Source: Anaerofilum faecale (GTDB taxonomy: Bacteria; Bacillota; Clostridia; Oscillospirales; Ruminococcaceae). From it: a DNA stretch of 64,000 bases. Below the pieces are notes generated by a model. The model did not search any database. It saw only the letters and a list, made by a program, of their open reading frames with translations, and was not told where the DNA came from. The DNA is taken from positions 148,408 to 212,407 of the forward strand of contig DXFV01000033.1 in NCBI GenBank assembly GCA_019114265.1. The letters run 5' to 3'. The position numbers were made by a program, and so were the translations under genes. Every line of letters starts with the position of its first letter. Positions within the stretch are counted from its first letter, which is position 1. Positions 16,844 to 25,546 of the stretch are shown one piece after another.

Positions 16844-17098
16844 ATGACTGCGTTTTGGATCTTGCTGGGTGTTATATTTGGCGTGACCATTGCGTGGACG
16901 CTGGCCTGGAATGCGCTGAGCGAATGGGAATGCAGACAGCGCGCAGGCGGCAAACGAGTCTGCAATTCCCAGCGCGAGTCGATGCTCTGCACCGACATGC
17001 CCATGAGCCCCGAGGAATACGAGCGGATGGAACAGATACGGTTTGACGACGATCTGAAAACCAGCCGGAGCGTGATGACCGCGCTTGGCCCGTTCTGA
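16844..17098 (+). CDS. 84-residue membrane-anchored protein of unknown function
   Basis: The frame starts ATG with GGGGAGG 10 bases upstream. Residues 4-24 (FWILLGVIFGVTIAWTLAW) form one membrane helix. The rest is hydrophilic, with cysteines at 30, 40 and 49 and a conserved-looking MSPEEYERMEQIRFDDDLK stretch. It lies between the response regulator and kinase genes, in the same direction and with its own promoter. It may be an accessory of the signalling system, but no family is recognised. Confidence 0.6.
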   Translation: MTAFWILLGVIFGVTIAWTLAWNALSEWECRQRAGGKRVCNSQRESMLCTDMPMSPEEYERMEQIRFDDDLKTSRSVMTALGPF

Positions 17099-17262
17099 AC
17101 AGGGCGGTATTGTCCGGCCGGGATGGCCGATTGAATGTGAAAAAACGGGTGTACCCGCTTGTGGACGCCACGGACCATACAGCACAGATACGGCGCTTTT
17201 CGCCAGCAGGCGGAGGGCGCCGCCTTTATTTGCGGCGGGCGCGCTCCCGAAAATGCGGCAAA

Positions 17263-17296
17263 TTTAGTGTCTCTTTAGAGAAAAGCGCGGTATAAT
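17263..17296 (+). promoter_or_regulatory. histidine kinase promoter with putative response-regulator box
   Basis: TTTAGTGTCTCTTTAGAG (17263-17280) is followed after 10 bases by TATAAT (17291-17296). It matches the box before the divergent lipoprotein operon in sequence and in distance to the -10. Confidence 0.6.
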
Positions 17297-17319
17297 GAGA
17301 GGGGAAAGGAGGCGGGAGC

Positions 17320-18615
17320 ATGCAGCAAACGGCCTATCTGCGCCGCCTGCGCCGCCGGCTCACGCTGTACAGCACCCTGCTGGCCGGGACGGTGATGGCG
17401 GTGGTGTGCGCCGCGGCGTTCTGCATCGCCTGCCGGCAGTATCGCGACGGAAAGCAGGCTGAAATGTACCAGGTCATGCAGCAGGCGTGGGCGGAGCTGA
17501 ACCAGGAGATCGTCAGCCATCCGCAGCTGCGGCGCATCGAACAGCAGGAGCAGGTGTACCTGTTTTGCTGGGTCAACGGAAACGCGATCCGGATGATGGA
17601 CGCAGCGGACGATTCTTCCCGGCGGTCACAGCTGCAGCAGCTGGCGCAGGAGGGCGCGGAAAAGAACGGGATCGAACTGGGCCAGAACGTGCAGTTCTCC
17701 CAGCAGCAGACGCAGACCACGGTCCGGCTGGACAGCTGTACCTACGAGTGTCTGGTGTGGAAAGGTCCGCTGGGCGACGGCACCCGGGGATTGGCGCTTT
17801 TGTCCGACAAAACGCCCCAAACCATCTACCTGTGGAAACTGGGCGCCTGTTTTGCCGCGCTGGCGGCGGCGGGGATCGCCGCCATTGCCGCGGCAGGCTG
17901 GCTGGTGGCGGGGCATTCCATCAAACCGGCCGCGCAGGCGGCAAAGCGGCAGGCGGAATTTGTGGCGGCGGCGGGGCATGAGCTGCGCACTCCGCTGGCA
18001 GTGCTGCGCGCCAGCACGTCGGCGCTGGTCAGCCGTCCGGACAAGGCCGCACACTACGCCGCCGCCATCGACGCCCAGTGCGTGCGCCTGGCCGAGCTGG
18101 TAAACGATCTGCTGCTGCTGGCCGGCAGCGATGCCGCCCGCCTCACATTGCAGCTGCGCCCCACCGAACCCGACCTCGTGCTGCTGGACACGATGGAGCA
18201 GATGGAGCCGCTGGCCCAGCGCGCAGGCGTTGCCCTTTCCTGCGATCTGCCGCCGGATTCGCTTGGCTCCATTCCCGCCGACGCCGCGCGCCTGCAGCAG
18301 GTGCTCACGATCCTGGTGGACAATGCACTGCGGTACGCGCCGCCCGGCAGCACGGTCACCCTGGGGGCGTCCCGGCAGGGGCAATGGCTGACCATGTGGG
18401 TGCAGGATCACGGCCCGGGCATCCCGGACGAAGAGAAGGAAGCGGTATTCCGCCGCTTTTATCGGGTGGACCGCACACGGGGCGGCCAGCACTTTGGCTT
18501 GGGTCTGGCGGTTGCCACCGAGCTGGCCGGCCTGCACAGCGGTGAGCTGTCGGTGCGGGACACACCGGGCGGCGGCGCCACCTTTGTACTGCGCCTGCCC
18601 GTCAGATCCATATGA
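17320..18615 (+). CDS. sensor histidine kinase of the OmpR-partner type
   Basis: A 431-residue kinase with two membrane spans (about 18-38 and 170-193) and a 130-residue extracytoplasmic domain rich in Gln. The phosphorylated histidine is H220 in AAGHELRTPLAV. The N box is ILVDNALRYAP, G1 DHGPGIP and G2 GLGLAVA. AAAGGAGG lies 8 bases before the ATG. It pairs with the response regulator at 15951. The sensed signal is unknown; the neighbouring solute-binding lipoproteins could present it. Confidence 0.92.
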   Translation: MQQTAYLRRLRRRLTLYSTLLAGTVMAVVCAAAFCIACRQYRDGKQAEMYQVMQQAWAELNQEIVSHPQLRRIEQQEQVYLFCWVNGNAIRMMDAADDSSRRSQLQQLAQEGAEKNGIELGQNVQFSQQQTQTTVRLDSCTYECLVWKGPLGDGTRGLALLSDKTPQTIYLWKLGACFAALAAAGIAAIAAAGWLVAGHSIKPAAQAAKRQAEFVAAAGHELRTPLAVLRASTSALVSRPDKAAHYAAAIDAQCVRLAELVNDLLLLAGSDAARLTLQLRPTEPDLVLLDTMEQMEPLAQRAGVALSCDLPPDSLGSIPADAARLQQVLTILVDNALRYAPPGSTVTLGASRQGQWLTMWVQDHGPGIPDEEKEAVFRRFYRVDRTRGGQHFGLGLAVATELAGLHSGELSVRDTPGGGATFVLRLPVRSI

Positions 18616-18618
18616 CAC

Positions 18619-18646
18619 AGCCGGCCGGCCAGTTTCCGGCCGGCTG
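18619..18646 (+). terminator. GC-rich hairpin after the histidine kinase
   Basis: CAGCCGGCCGG (18619-18629) pairs perfectly with CCGGCCGGCTG (18636-18646). No T-run follows directly, so termination is uncertain. Confidence 0.45.
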
Positions 18647-18701
18647 CCGTGCATTCTGCTGCCGTGCGGACCGGCGGATTTTATTATAGCACAAATCCAT
18701 A

Positions 18702-18730
18702 TTGACTTTGGGCGGCAAACCATCTATGAT
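18702..18730 (+). promoter_or_regulatory. promoter for the hydrolase lipoprotein
   Basis: TTGACT (18702-18707) and TATGAT (18725-18730) with 17-base spacing. Confidence 0.8.
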
Positions 18731-18773
18731 GGGGATTAGAAAACCATCTAAATGTTTGCGGGAGGTATGGGAT

Positions 18774-20132
18774 ATGAAACGTGGAATCCTGTGCATACTG
18801 ATAACGGGGATTTTGCTGCTGGCAGGCTGCGGACAGGCGGCCGATCCGGAAGCTGTGTCCGGCCGCGCCGCCCAGATCGCCCAGATGCTGCGGGAAAGCA
18901 AATTTTCCGAAGTGCTCGCACAGGGCGACGCCGCCTTTCAGGCAGCCCTGCCGGAATACCAGTTGCAGCAGGCCTGGTGCCAGGTGGCCCTGGGGCTGGG
19001 AGGATACCGTGAGATCGTCGATACTTCGATCACTTCCCAGGGAGGAGACGCGCAGGCGGTGGTCACGCTGGGATATGAAAAAGGCGGCCTGGCCCTGACG
19101 CTGGGGTTCGACCGGGAGATGCTGCTCACCGGCCTGTGGGTAAAACCGGCCGACGTGCAGCTTGCCGCTGCCACGCCCGCGCCGCTCCCGAGCGGGATAC
19201 AGGAAGAGGAGGTCACCTTCGCGGCCGATCCGGCGCTGCCTCTGTCGGGCACGCTCACATTGCCGGACGGGCAGGAGGAGCCCCTGCCGGCGGTGGTGCT
19301 GGTGCATGGCAGCGGCCAGAGCGACCGCGACGAAGCCATCGGCCCCAACAAGCCCTTCCGGGACATCGCCCACGCCCTGGCCGCACAGGGCATCGCGGTG
19401 CTGCGGTATGACAAGCGCTACTACACCTACCCCGAAGCGGGCACGGCCCTGGGCAGCGATCTGACCCTGCGGGAAGAGGTGCTGGACGATGTGGCGGCCG
19501 CCGTGCAGCTGCTGCGTGCCGACGAGCGTATCGCACCCACCCAGGTGTTTGTGCTGGGGCACAGTATGGGCGGGATGCTGCTGCCCGCGATCCTGGCCGA
19601 AGACCCGGACCTGGCGGGCGGCATCTCGATGGCCGGCAGCCTGCGCCCGCTGTGGGAGATCAGCTACGACCAGAACCAGGAGCTGGCCAAAACCATCGAG
19701 CCGCAGCTGAACCGGCAGCAGGCGGCGGTGCTGCAGCAGCAGATGCAGCAGGTGGAGAGCGACGTCGCGGTGCTGCGCAGCCTGTCCGCCTCGATGCTGG
19801 GCAACAGCGAGACCCTGCTGGGCATCCCGGTGGGATACTGGCGCTCGGTGGAGGAATACCGGGGCGACCGCTGGATCGATACGGCCACCCAGCCTCTGCT
19901 GGTCCTGCAGGGGGAAGCGGACTTTCAGGTGTTCCCGGACACCGACTATCCCCTCTGGCAGCAGGCGCTGGACGGGCGGGACAACGCGCGCTGTGTGCTC
20001 TATCCGGGCCTGAACCATCTGATGATGCCAAGCAGCGGACGCCGGGATACCGGAGACTATCAGTTCCAATCCACGGTAGACACACAGGTCACCGACGATA
20101 TTGCAGAGTTTGTGTGGGAAAATGTGGGATGA
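18774..20132 (+). CDS. lipoprotein with DUF3887-like and alpha/beta-hydrolase domains
   Basis: A 452-residue exported hydrolase. The lipobox is LLAGC (C19). Residues about 30-130 fit a DUF3887-type domain (MLRESKFSEVLAQGDAAFQ). From 160 on it is an alpha/beta hydrolase: oxyanion-loop VLVHGSGQSDRDE, nucleophile S264 in LGHSMGGM, an acid in QGEADFQVF, and a histidine in GLNHLMMPS. Such proteins are esterase-like, with substrates usually unknown. The start at 18774, after GGAGG, puts the lipobox in place; an upstream ATG lacks a ribosome binding site. It has its own promoter. Confidence 0.85.
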   Translation: MKRGILCILITGILLLAGCGQAADPEAVSGRAAQIAQMLRESKFSEVLAQGDAAFQAALPEYQLQQAWCQVALGLGGYREIVDTSITSQGGDAQAVVTLGYEKGGLALTLGFDREMLLTGLWVKPADVQLAAATPAPLPSGIQEEEVTFAADPALPLSGTLTLPDGQEEPLPAVVLVHGSGQSDRDEAIGPNKPFRDIAHALAAQGIAVLRYDKRYYTYPEAGTALGSDLTLREEVLDDVAAAVQLLRADERIAPTQVFVLGHSMGGMLLPAILAEDPDLAGGISMAGSLRPLWEISYDQNQELAKTIEPQLNRQQAAVLQQQMQQVESDVAVLRSLSASMLGNSETLLGIPVGYWRSVEEYRGDRWIDTATQPLLVLQGEADFQVFPDTDYPLWQQALDGRDNARCVLYPGLNHLMMPSSGRRDTGDYQFQSTVDTQVTDDIAEFVWENVG

Positions 20133-20136
20133 ATGG

Positions 20137-20165
20137 TTGAAATTGAAATTTACTCCTGTTATAAT
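20137..20165 (+). promoter_or_regulatory. promoter for the rubredoxin-FAD oxidoreductase
   Basis: TTGAAA (20137-20142), 17 bases, TATAAT (20160-20165). Confidence 0.85.
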
Positions 20166-20201
20166 TGATATATAATCTCAATAATTACGGAGGGAATGGA
20201 T

Positions 20202-21494
20202 ATGAAACGCTGGAGATGCACCATCTGCAACCAGATCTTTGAGGGCGAGCAGCCGCCCGCTCCCTGTCCGGTGTGCGGCGCGGACGCCGATGCCTTTGAG
20301 CTGGTGGAAGAAGCCCCCGAAGAAGGCACAGCGGCGCCGTCGGCGCTGCGGTATCTGCTGGTGGGCGGCGGCGTGGCCGCGCTGGAGGCAGCCAGGGCGA
20401 TCCGCAAGCAGGACCCCGCCGGGCGCATCACCATGGTGTGCGGCGAAAACACCATCCCCTACAATCGTCCCGGCCTTTCGGATCTGGTGGCGGGAACGAA
20501 GGAGTTTGCCGGCTTGCTGCTCAAGCCGATGGACTGGTATGCGGAAAACGGCATCCGGCTGCTGTGCGGCGTGACGGTGACCGAGATCGACCACGCCTCC
20601 CGCACCGCCCGCCTGTCGGACGGTCAGACGGTGGGCTACGACCGCCTGCTGCTGGCCACCGGTGCGTCGGCCTTCAATCCGGTGCAGCCCCAGCCGGGCG
20701 GTCCGTCGGTGCAGGTGCTGCGCACGGTGTCCGACGCCTATGCCGCCCTGCAGCTGGCCGGCCGTTCGGTGCTGGTGGTGGGCGGCGGCATTCTGGGGGT
20801 GGAGGCCGCGCTGGCGCTGCACGCGCAGGGCTGCCGGGTCACGATCTGCGAGCTGTCCGACCGGCTGCTGGCGCTTCAGGCCGACGCCGAGGCGAGCCGC
20901 CGCATCCGGGCCGCGCTGGAGGAGGCCGGTATCCGCGTGCTGTGCGGCACCACGGTACAGACGGCGGCCCGCCCGGTGCTGCTGCAGAACGGCGAAACGG
21001 TGGAGGCCGATGCAGTTCTGGTGTCCATCGGCATCCGCAGCGAGCTGGCCCTCGCCAAACAGCTGGGCCTTGCCTGTGAGCGGGGCATCGTGGTGGACGA
21101 GTCGATGCGCACCGGTCTGCCCGACGTATACGCCGCGGGCGACTGTGCTCAGTTCGGCGGCCGTGTGTCGGGCCTGTATCCGGCGGCGTCGATGATGGGC
21201 ATGACAGCCGGCTTCAATATGGCCGGAAAAGCGGCGGTGTACCGTCCGCTGCCGCCCGCCACCGCGCTGGACGAGCCGGGCATTCAGATGGTCAGTGTGG
21301 GGGCTTTGTCGTCCGCCCCCTTTGCCGCCTTCACCTCCGCCGACGGCAGCGAATACCGCGCCGTGTATGCCGAAAACGGCCGGGTGACCGGCGTTCTGCT
21401 GTGGGGCCGGGTGAACCAGTCGGTCGCGGCAGCCAAAGCCGTGCGGGAGGGCGCCGACCCGCAAAAGGTCTGCGAGCTGCTGGAAATGTCCTGA
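20202..21494 (+). CDS. NAD(P)/FAD-dependent oxidoreductase with N-terminal rubredoxin-like domain
   Basis: A 430-residue fusion. Residues 1-35 are a small rubredoxin-like iron site with cysteine pairs C6/C9 and C22/C25. The rest is a two-dinucleotide-domain flavoprotein of the NADH:rubredoxin reductase/NirB type: FAD-binding VGGGVAALEAARAI, a second VGGGILGVEAALAL, and the late FAD motif DVYAAGDCAQF. It likely passes electrons from NAD(P)H through FAD to the attached iron centre, for oxygen or peroxide detoxification. The ATG at 20202 is preferred over 20196 because GGAGGG is 7 bases away from it. Confidence 0.88.
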   Translation: MKRWRCTICNQIFEGEQPPAPCPVCGADADAFELVEEAPEEGTAAPSALRYLLVGGGVAALEAARAIRKQDPAGRITMVCGENTIPYNRPGLSDLVAGTKEFAGLLLKPMDWYAENGIRLLCGVTVTEIDHASRTARLSDGQTVGYDRLLLATGASAFNPVQPQPGGPSVQVLRTVSDAYAALQLAGRSVLVVGGGILGVEAALALHAQGCRVTICELSDRLLALQADAEASRRIRAALEEAGIRVLCGTTVQTAARPVLLQNGETVEADAVLVSIGIRSELALAKQLGLACERGIVVDESMRTGLPDVYAAGDCAQFGGRVSGLYPAASMMGMTAGFNMAGKAAVYRPLPPATALDEPGIQMVSVGALSSAPFAAFTSADGSEYRAVYAENGRVTGVLLWGRVNQSVAAAKAVREGADPQKVCELLEMS

Positions 21495-21513
21495 GTTTCC
21501 CAGAAAAAACAGA

Positions 21514-21560
21514 AACGCATCCCCCCTATACCGCTTGGATACAGGGGGATGCGTTTTTTT
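21514..21560. terminator. terminator between the oxidoreductase and azlD
   Basis: AACGCATCCCCC pairs with GGGGGATGCGTT, then TTTTT on the plus strand. Convergent genes flank it. Confidence 0.9.
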
Positions 21561-21608
21561 GCCAAAAGCGGCGCTTCCTTTTTGCCGGTTCTCTCTTTCA
21601 GTGCCGGC

Positions 21609-21917
21609 TCACAGCACCACCGCCAGCACACGCTCGGCGATAAACACCGCCGCACAGGCCCACACAGCCACCACCAGCAGCCCTTTGCCGCGGAAGGCCA
21701 GCACAATGGCCGCCGCCAGCCCCACCGCGGCCGAAACCACGCTGGCGGTGGAGGAGAGAATGGCCGGAAAGGTCATGGCGGTCAGGCAGGCGTAGGGGAC
21801 ATAGTACAGGAACGAGCGCAGAAACCGATTGCGGATCTTTTTCTGCACCAGCGTCAGCGGCAGCATGCGGATCAGATAGGTCACGCCGGCCATCACCGCG
21901 ATATATGCATAGATCAT
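21609..21917 (-). CDS. azlD: AzlD-family branched-chain amino acid exporter subunit
   Basis: A 102-residue protein with three to four membrane helices (MIYAYIAVMAGVTYLIRMLP start, typical of AzlD). With AzlC it forms a branched-chain amino acid exporter. The ATG at 21917 overlaps the azlC stop by 4 bases, so the two are translationally coupled. No Lrp-type regulator is adjacent. Confidence 0.88.
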   Translation of the reverse strand: MIYAYIAVMAGVTYLIRMLPLTLVQKKIRNRFLRSFLYYVPYACLTAMTFPAILSSTASVVSAAVGLAAAIVLAFRGKGLLVVAVWACAAVFIAERVLAVVL

Positions 21918-22651
21918 ACGGCCGCCTCCTCTTCCTTCTCCTCCAGCGGGAAGAGGAGCGCGCCCGCGCCCGCCGCCAGCACCGTGCAGAAGATGATGGC
22001 GAACCCGGCCGACACCTGCCGCAGCACCGGCAGCCAGGCAAACCCGCAGCTCAGCGCCAGCGCGATCAGCACCACCGCCAGCACCGGGCGGAACTGCCGC
22101 GCAGGCGGCACCACAATGGCGATGAACATGCCGTAGATGGCCACCCCCAGCGCGCTCTGCACCATCGCAGGCAGAAGGCCGCTGGCCACCGCACCGGCCA
22201 GGGTGCCGCCGGTCCATCCCAGCATCGGGCCCAGGATCAGGCCGTATAAATACCGCGCGCCGATGGTGCCCGGCTTGCTGGACGCCACCGCGAAGATCTC
22301 GTCGGTGTTGCCAAATGCAACGATGCATCGCTGCAAAAGGGTCACCCGGCTGTCCAGCTTCTGCGACAGCGAGAGCGACATCAGCGCATACCGCAGATTG
22401 ATGACAAGCTGGGTGAGCGCCATCTCCAGCAGCGACGCACCCGCCGCGATCACCGTCAGCCCGGCGAACTGCCCGGCCGAGGTGAGGTTGGTGGCCGAGA
22501 TCAGCACCGCCTGGAACGCGGGCAGTCCCTGCGAAATGGCCAGCATACCAAAAGTGAAACTCACCGGGAAATATCCCAGCGCGATGGGCAGGCCGTCCCG
22601 CAGCCCGGCCCGAAAGCTGTTGTGATACAAGATTCTCCATCCCTCTCCCAA
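21914..22651 (-). CDS. azlC: AzlC-family branched-chain amino acid exporter
   Basis: A 245-residue polytopic protein with the family hallmark GLPIALGYFPVSFTFGML and LVINLRYALMSLSL. It is the large subunit of the AzlCD exporter. The start is uncertain: the longest frame uses TTG at 22651, and another in-frame TTG seven codons on is nearly as good, with GGGAGAGGG upstream of both. No in-frame ATG gives a full first helix. Confidence 0.85.
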   Translation of the reverse strand: MGEGWRILYHNSFRAGLRDGLPIALGYFPVSFTFGMLAISQGLPAFQAVLISATNLTSAGQFAGLTVIAAGASLLEMALTQLVINLRYALMSLSLSQKLDSRVTLLQRCIVAFGNTDEIFAVASSKPGTIGARYLYGLILGPMLGWTGGTLAGAVASGLLPAMVQSALGVAIYGMFIAIVVPPARQFRPVLAVVLIALALSCGFAWLPVLRQVSAGFAIIFCTVLAAGAGALLFPLEEKEEEAAV

Positions 22652-22737
22652 AACATGGTATGCCTATTGTAGCGCAAAAACTCCTTTCCGTCCACTGGCA
22701 AACTGCATAGTTTTTCAAAAAATCTGCAAAAACATAC

Positions 22738-22768
22738 AAAAAATGGGGGCTGTACACACAGCCCCCGG
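22738..22768 (-). terminator. intrinsic terminator after ccdA-trx
   Basis: On the minus strand GGGGGCTG pairs with CAGCCCCC over a 6-base loop and is followed by ATTTTTTG. Confidence 0.9.
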
Positions 22769-22778
22769 AGAGGTGCGG

Positions 22779-23972
22779 TCAGCTCTCGCCCTTGGTCTGG
22801 GCGATGATGCTGTCCATCGTTTCGCGGTCCATCATGCCGGGCAGATACCCGTAGACGTTGCCGTCCACATCGATCATAAAGGTGGTGGGCAGGCTGTAGG
22901 CGCCGTAGGTGGCGAACACGCTGCCGTCGGTGTCCAGCAAAGTGGGATAGGTCAGCTCCTTTTCGGCGAAGAAGTCGGCCATTTCCTGCTGGCTCAGCCC
23001 GTTGGTGATGCCCAGGATGATGACGTCGCCGGTGTTTTCGCCCTCATCCAGATACAGCTGCTGGATGTCCGGCATCTCCTCCACGCAATAGCCGCACCAG
23101 TCGGCCCAGAAGTTCAGGAACACCACCTTGCCCTTGTAGTCGGAGAGAGTGTGGGTGTTGCCGTACTGGTCGGTGAGGGTGAAATCGGGGGCGGCAACGA
23201 CGGGGCGCTCGGTGGGCGCGGGGGTGGCGGTGGGTTCCGGGGAGGGGGCAGGGGCCGAGGACGAGGCCGACGGAGAGGAGGAACCGCTGCCCGCCACGTC
23301 GCCGGTGGTCCATCCCAACAGCAGCAGCACGCCGATGAGCATCAGCAGCACCGCGCCCACGCGGGTGGTCCAGACCAGCGCTTTTTTGCTGCGGGAGAGC
23401 AGGCCCAGCATTGCGTCGGCAAAGATGCCCACCAGCAAAAACGGCACCACAAAGCCCAGCGTATACAGCCCGATGTAGGCAAATCCCAGCGCCGAAGACC
23501 CGGTGCTCCCCGCCATCAGCAGCACACTGGCCAGCGCGGGGCCCACACAGGGCGTCCAGGCAAAGCTGAAGGTGAAGCCCAGCAGCAGCGCGGTGAAGGG
23601 ATTGATGGTGTTTTTCAGCCGGAAGGGAAGGCGCAGTTCGCGGGTGAATCCGCCGCCGAACAGCTGGATAAGTCCCATCACGATCAGCAGCACGCCGCCG
23701 ATCCGCGCGATCCATACCCGTGCGCCGGAGAAAAACTGCCCCAGCGCCGATACGCCCATGCCCAGCACAAAAAAGGCAAAGCTGATGCCCAGCACAAAGA
23801 ACACGGTGCTCACCAGCAGCTTGCGGCGGCGGTGCCGGGTCTGCTGTGCGCCGCCGGACAGATAGCTCAGATACACCGGCACCAGCGGCAGCACGCAGGG
23901 GGAAAAGAAGCTCAGCAGTCCCTGGACGAATACCGTCAGCGCCGACACGCTGTTTTGAATTGTGAAGCCCAT
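22779..23972 (-). CDS. CcdA-thioredoxin fusion (membrane thiol-disulfide reductant carrier)
   Basis: A 397-residue fusion. Residues 1-225 are six CcdA/DsbD-type membrane helices with the redox cysteines in FFSPCVLP and AWTPCVGP. A Ser/Pro/Thr linker (about 232-258) leads to an extracellular TlpA-like thioredoxin domain with the active site WCGYC. It should carry reducing power from the cytoplasm to exported proteins. The layout is complete and known in other Clostridia. A Met at the start and good terminator frame it as a single-gene unit. Confidence 0.9.
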   Translation of the reverse strand: MGFTIQNSVSALTVFVQGLLSFFSPCVLPLVPVYLSYLSGGAQQTRHRRRKLLVSTVFFVLGISFAFFVLGMGVSALGQFFSGARVWIARIGGVLLIVMGLIQLFGGGFTRELRLPFRLKNTINPFTALLLGFTFSFAWTPCVGPALASVLLMAGSTGSSALGFAYIGLYTLGFVVPFLLVGIFADAMLGLLSRSKKALVWTTRVGAVLLMLIGVLLLLGWTTGDVAGSGSSSPSASSSAPAPSPEPTATPAPTERPVVAAPDFTLTDQYGNTHTLSDYKGKVVFLNFWADWCGYCVEEMPDIQQLYLDEGENTGDVIILGITNGLSQQEMADFFAEKELTYPTLLDTDGSVFATYGAYSLPTTFMIDVDGNVYGYLPGMMDRETMDSIIAQTKGES

Positions 23973-24154
23973 TTGCGTTGTCTCTCCTTTTTATCAGTGG
24001 TGAAGGAACAAAAAAGATATGTATCAGTATATCGCACGAACAGCCGGCCAGTCGGTGGCATATGCAACGAACCGTGCGGTTTGCTTGCAGAAAAGCGCCA
24101 AAACAGGTACAATACAAGCAGAGGTTTAACGCCAACAGGAGGAGAGAAACCATC

Positions 24155-25543
24155 ATGTCACGTTTTTTCCATTCCCGCTTGCCGGGCAAACGGGATCTTG
24201 CGGCGGTGTGTCTTGCGGCACTGGCTGCCTTTTTGCTGTGGAACCACCCCGATATTCAGGAGACCGCGCTGCACACCCGCATTTTTCTGGACGACCTCTT
24301 CAGCGGACGCTTTTTCCAGTTCTATGAAGACTCGATGGCCATGAAAACGGTGTATGGCTATGCCAACGCCGCCCATTATCACATTGTCTTCTATCTTGTC
24401 TGCGCAATCTGGGACCTGCCGGTCTATCTGGCGCAAAAGCTGCTGGGCGAAAATGATTTCGTCTTTATGCTGTGGACAAAAGCGCTGGGCGTCACCGCCT
24501 TTGCGCTGTGCGGCTTTGCCTTCAAGCGGCTGGCCGCGCGGTATCTGCCCGACACCCGCAAAGCCTGGACGCCGTGGCTGATCTGGCTGTGCCCGGCCGC
24601 CTTTTTCGGGGTTCTGTGCATGGGGCAGTACGACAGCCTGTGCATCCTGGTCATCCTGCTGGCGCTGCCCTATTGGCTGGACGGCGACCTTCTGCGCTTT
24701 GCGCTGGTGATGGGCCTGGCGATGGTGTTCAAGATGTTTGCGCTGTTTCTGATCGTGCCGCTGGTGCTGCTGCGCGAAAAGCGTCTGCTGCGTGCGGCAG
24801 GGTATATCGCGCTGTCGCTGTGGCTGTATCTTCCGGGGCTGCTTCTCTTCCGCGGACGGGACGGCGACGCAGGTTTTTTCAACGGCCTCATTGCCGACCG
24901 CCTGTTCACCGGCACGCTGCCGGCTGTGGGCGACCCGTCTGTGGTTCTCACCGGGCTGGCGCTGCTGTTTGTGGGGTGCTGGTGTGCCCGGCTGTCGGTG
25001 CAGCGGATGCAGCAGGTGATGCCCTGGCTGTGCGCGGCGGTGTTTGGATGGCTGTTTTTGTTTGTGCAGTGGCATCCGCAGTGGCTCATTCTGCTGCTGC
25101 CGTTCCTGCTTCTCACCGCCCTGCAGGCGAAAAACCAGACCCTCTGGTGGTGGATGCAGCTGATCGTGAACTGCGGGTTCTTCGTCCTGATCGCCTACCA
25201 GTATCCCGGCCAGCTCGAGAGCAATCTGTTCGATCTGGGCCTTCTGGGCCAGTTCGGGCTGCTGGTCTCGGCCCAGCCGGTCGTCCGCACCAGCACCATC
25301 TACTTCGATCTGATCCCGTATCTGTCTCAGCTGGCGCCGGTGGCCTTCTGTGCGCCGATCCTGGCGGCGATCATCGGCCAGTTCCCCACCATAAAAGGCC
25401 AGCTTGCCGACCGCCTGGGCGGCGGCCACCTCGCACGTCCGCCGATGCAGATCCCGGTATACGGGATTTTTGCCGCCAGCTTCGGCGTCTTGTGGCTGGC
25501 GCCGGTCCTGTTTGGCTGGTGCAAAACGATGGGCCTGCTGTGA
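24155..25543 (+). CDS. polytopic membrane protein, GT-C/GT87-like mannosyltransferase candidate
   Basis: A 462-residue protein with about ten membrane helices. The N-terminal loop after the first helix holds FLDDLFSGRFFQFYEDS, an acidic pair where GT-C glycosyltransferases have their catalytic aspartate, and later PYWLDGDLLRFALVMGLAMV resembles the GT87/Gpi18-like group. It would use a polyprenyl-phosphate sugar to modify cell-surface glycans, but the substrate cannot be read from sequence. The start at 24155 follows AGGAGG by 12 bases; longer upstream frames lack a ribosome binding site. It is convergent with the next gene. Confidence 0.55.
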   Translation: MSRFFHSRLPGKRDLAAVCLAALAAFLLWNHPDIQETALHTRIFLDDLFSGRFFQFYEDSMAMKTVYGYANAAHYHIVFYLVCAIWDLPVYLAQKLLGENDFVFMLWTKALGVTAFALCGFAFKRLAARYLPDTRKAWTPWLIWLCPAAFFGVLCMGQYDSLCILVILLALPYWLDGDLLRFALVMGLAMVFKMFALFLIVPLVLLREKRLLRAAGYIALSLWLYLPGLLLFRGRDGDAGFFNGLIADRLFTGTLPAVGDPSVVLTGLALLFVGCWCARLSVQRMQQVMPWLCAAVFGWLFLFVQWHPQWLILLLPFLLLTALQAKNQTLWWWMQLIVNCGFFVLIAYQYPGQLESNLFDLGLLGQFGLLVSAQPVVRTSTIYFDLIPYLSQLAPVAFCAPILAAIIGQFPTIKGQLADRLGGGHLARPPMQIPVYGIFAASFGVLWLAPVLFGWCKTMGLL

Positions 25544-25546
25544 CCA

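Noticed and set aside
16680..16847. Basic frame starting MKKKSDSSCK before the small membrane gene
   Set aside because: It starts on the promoter -10 region and has no ribosome binding site; the later ATG at 16844 is better supported.
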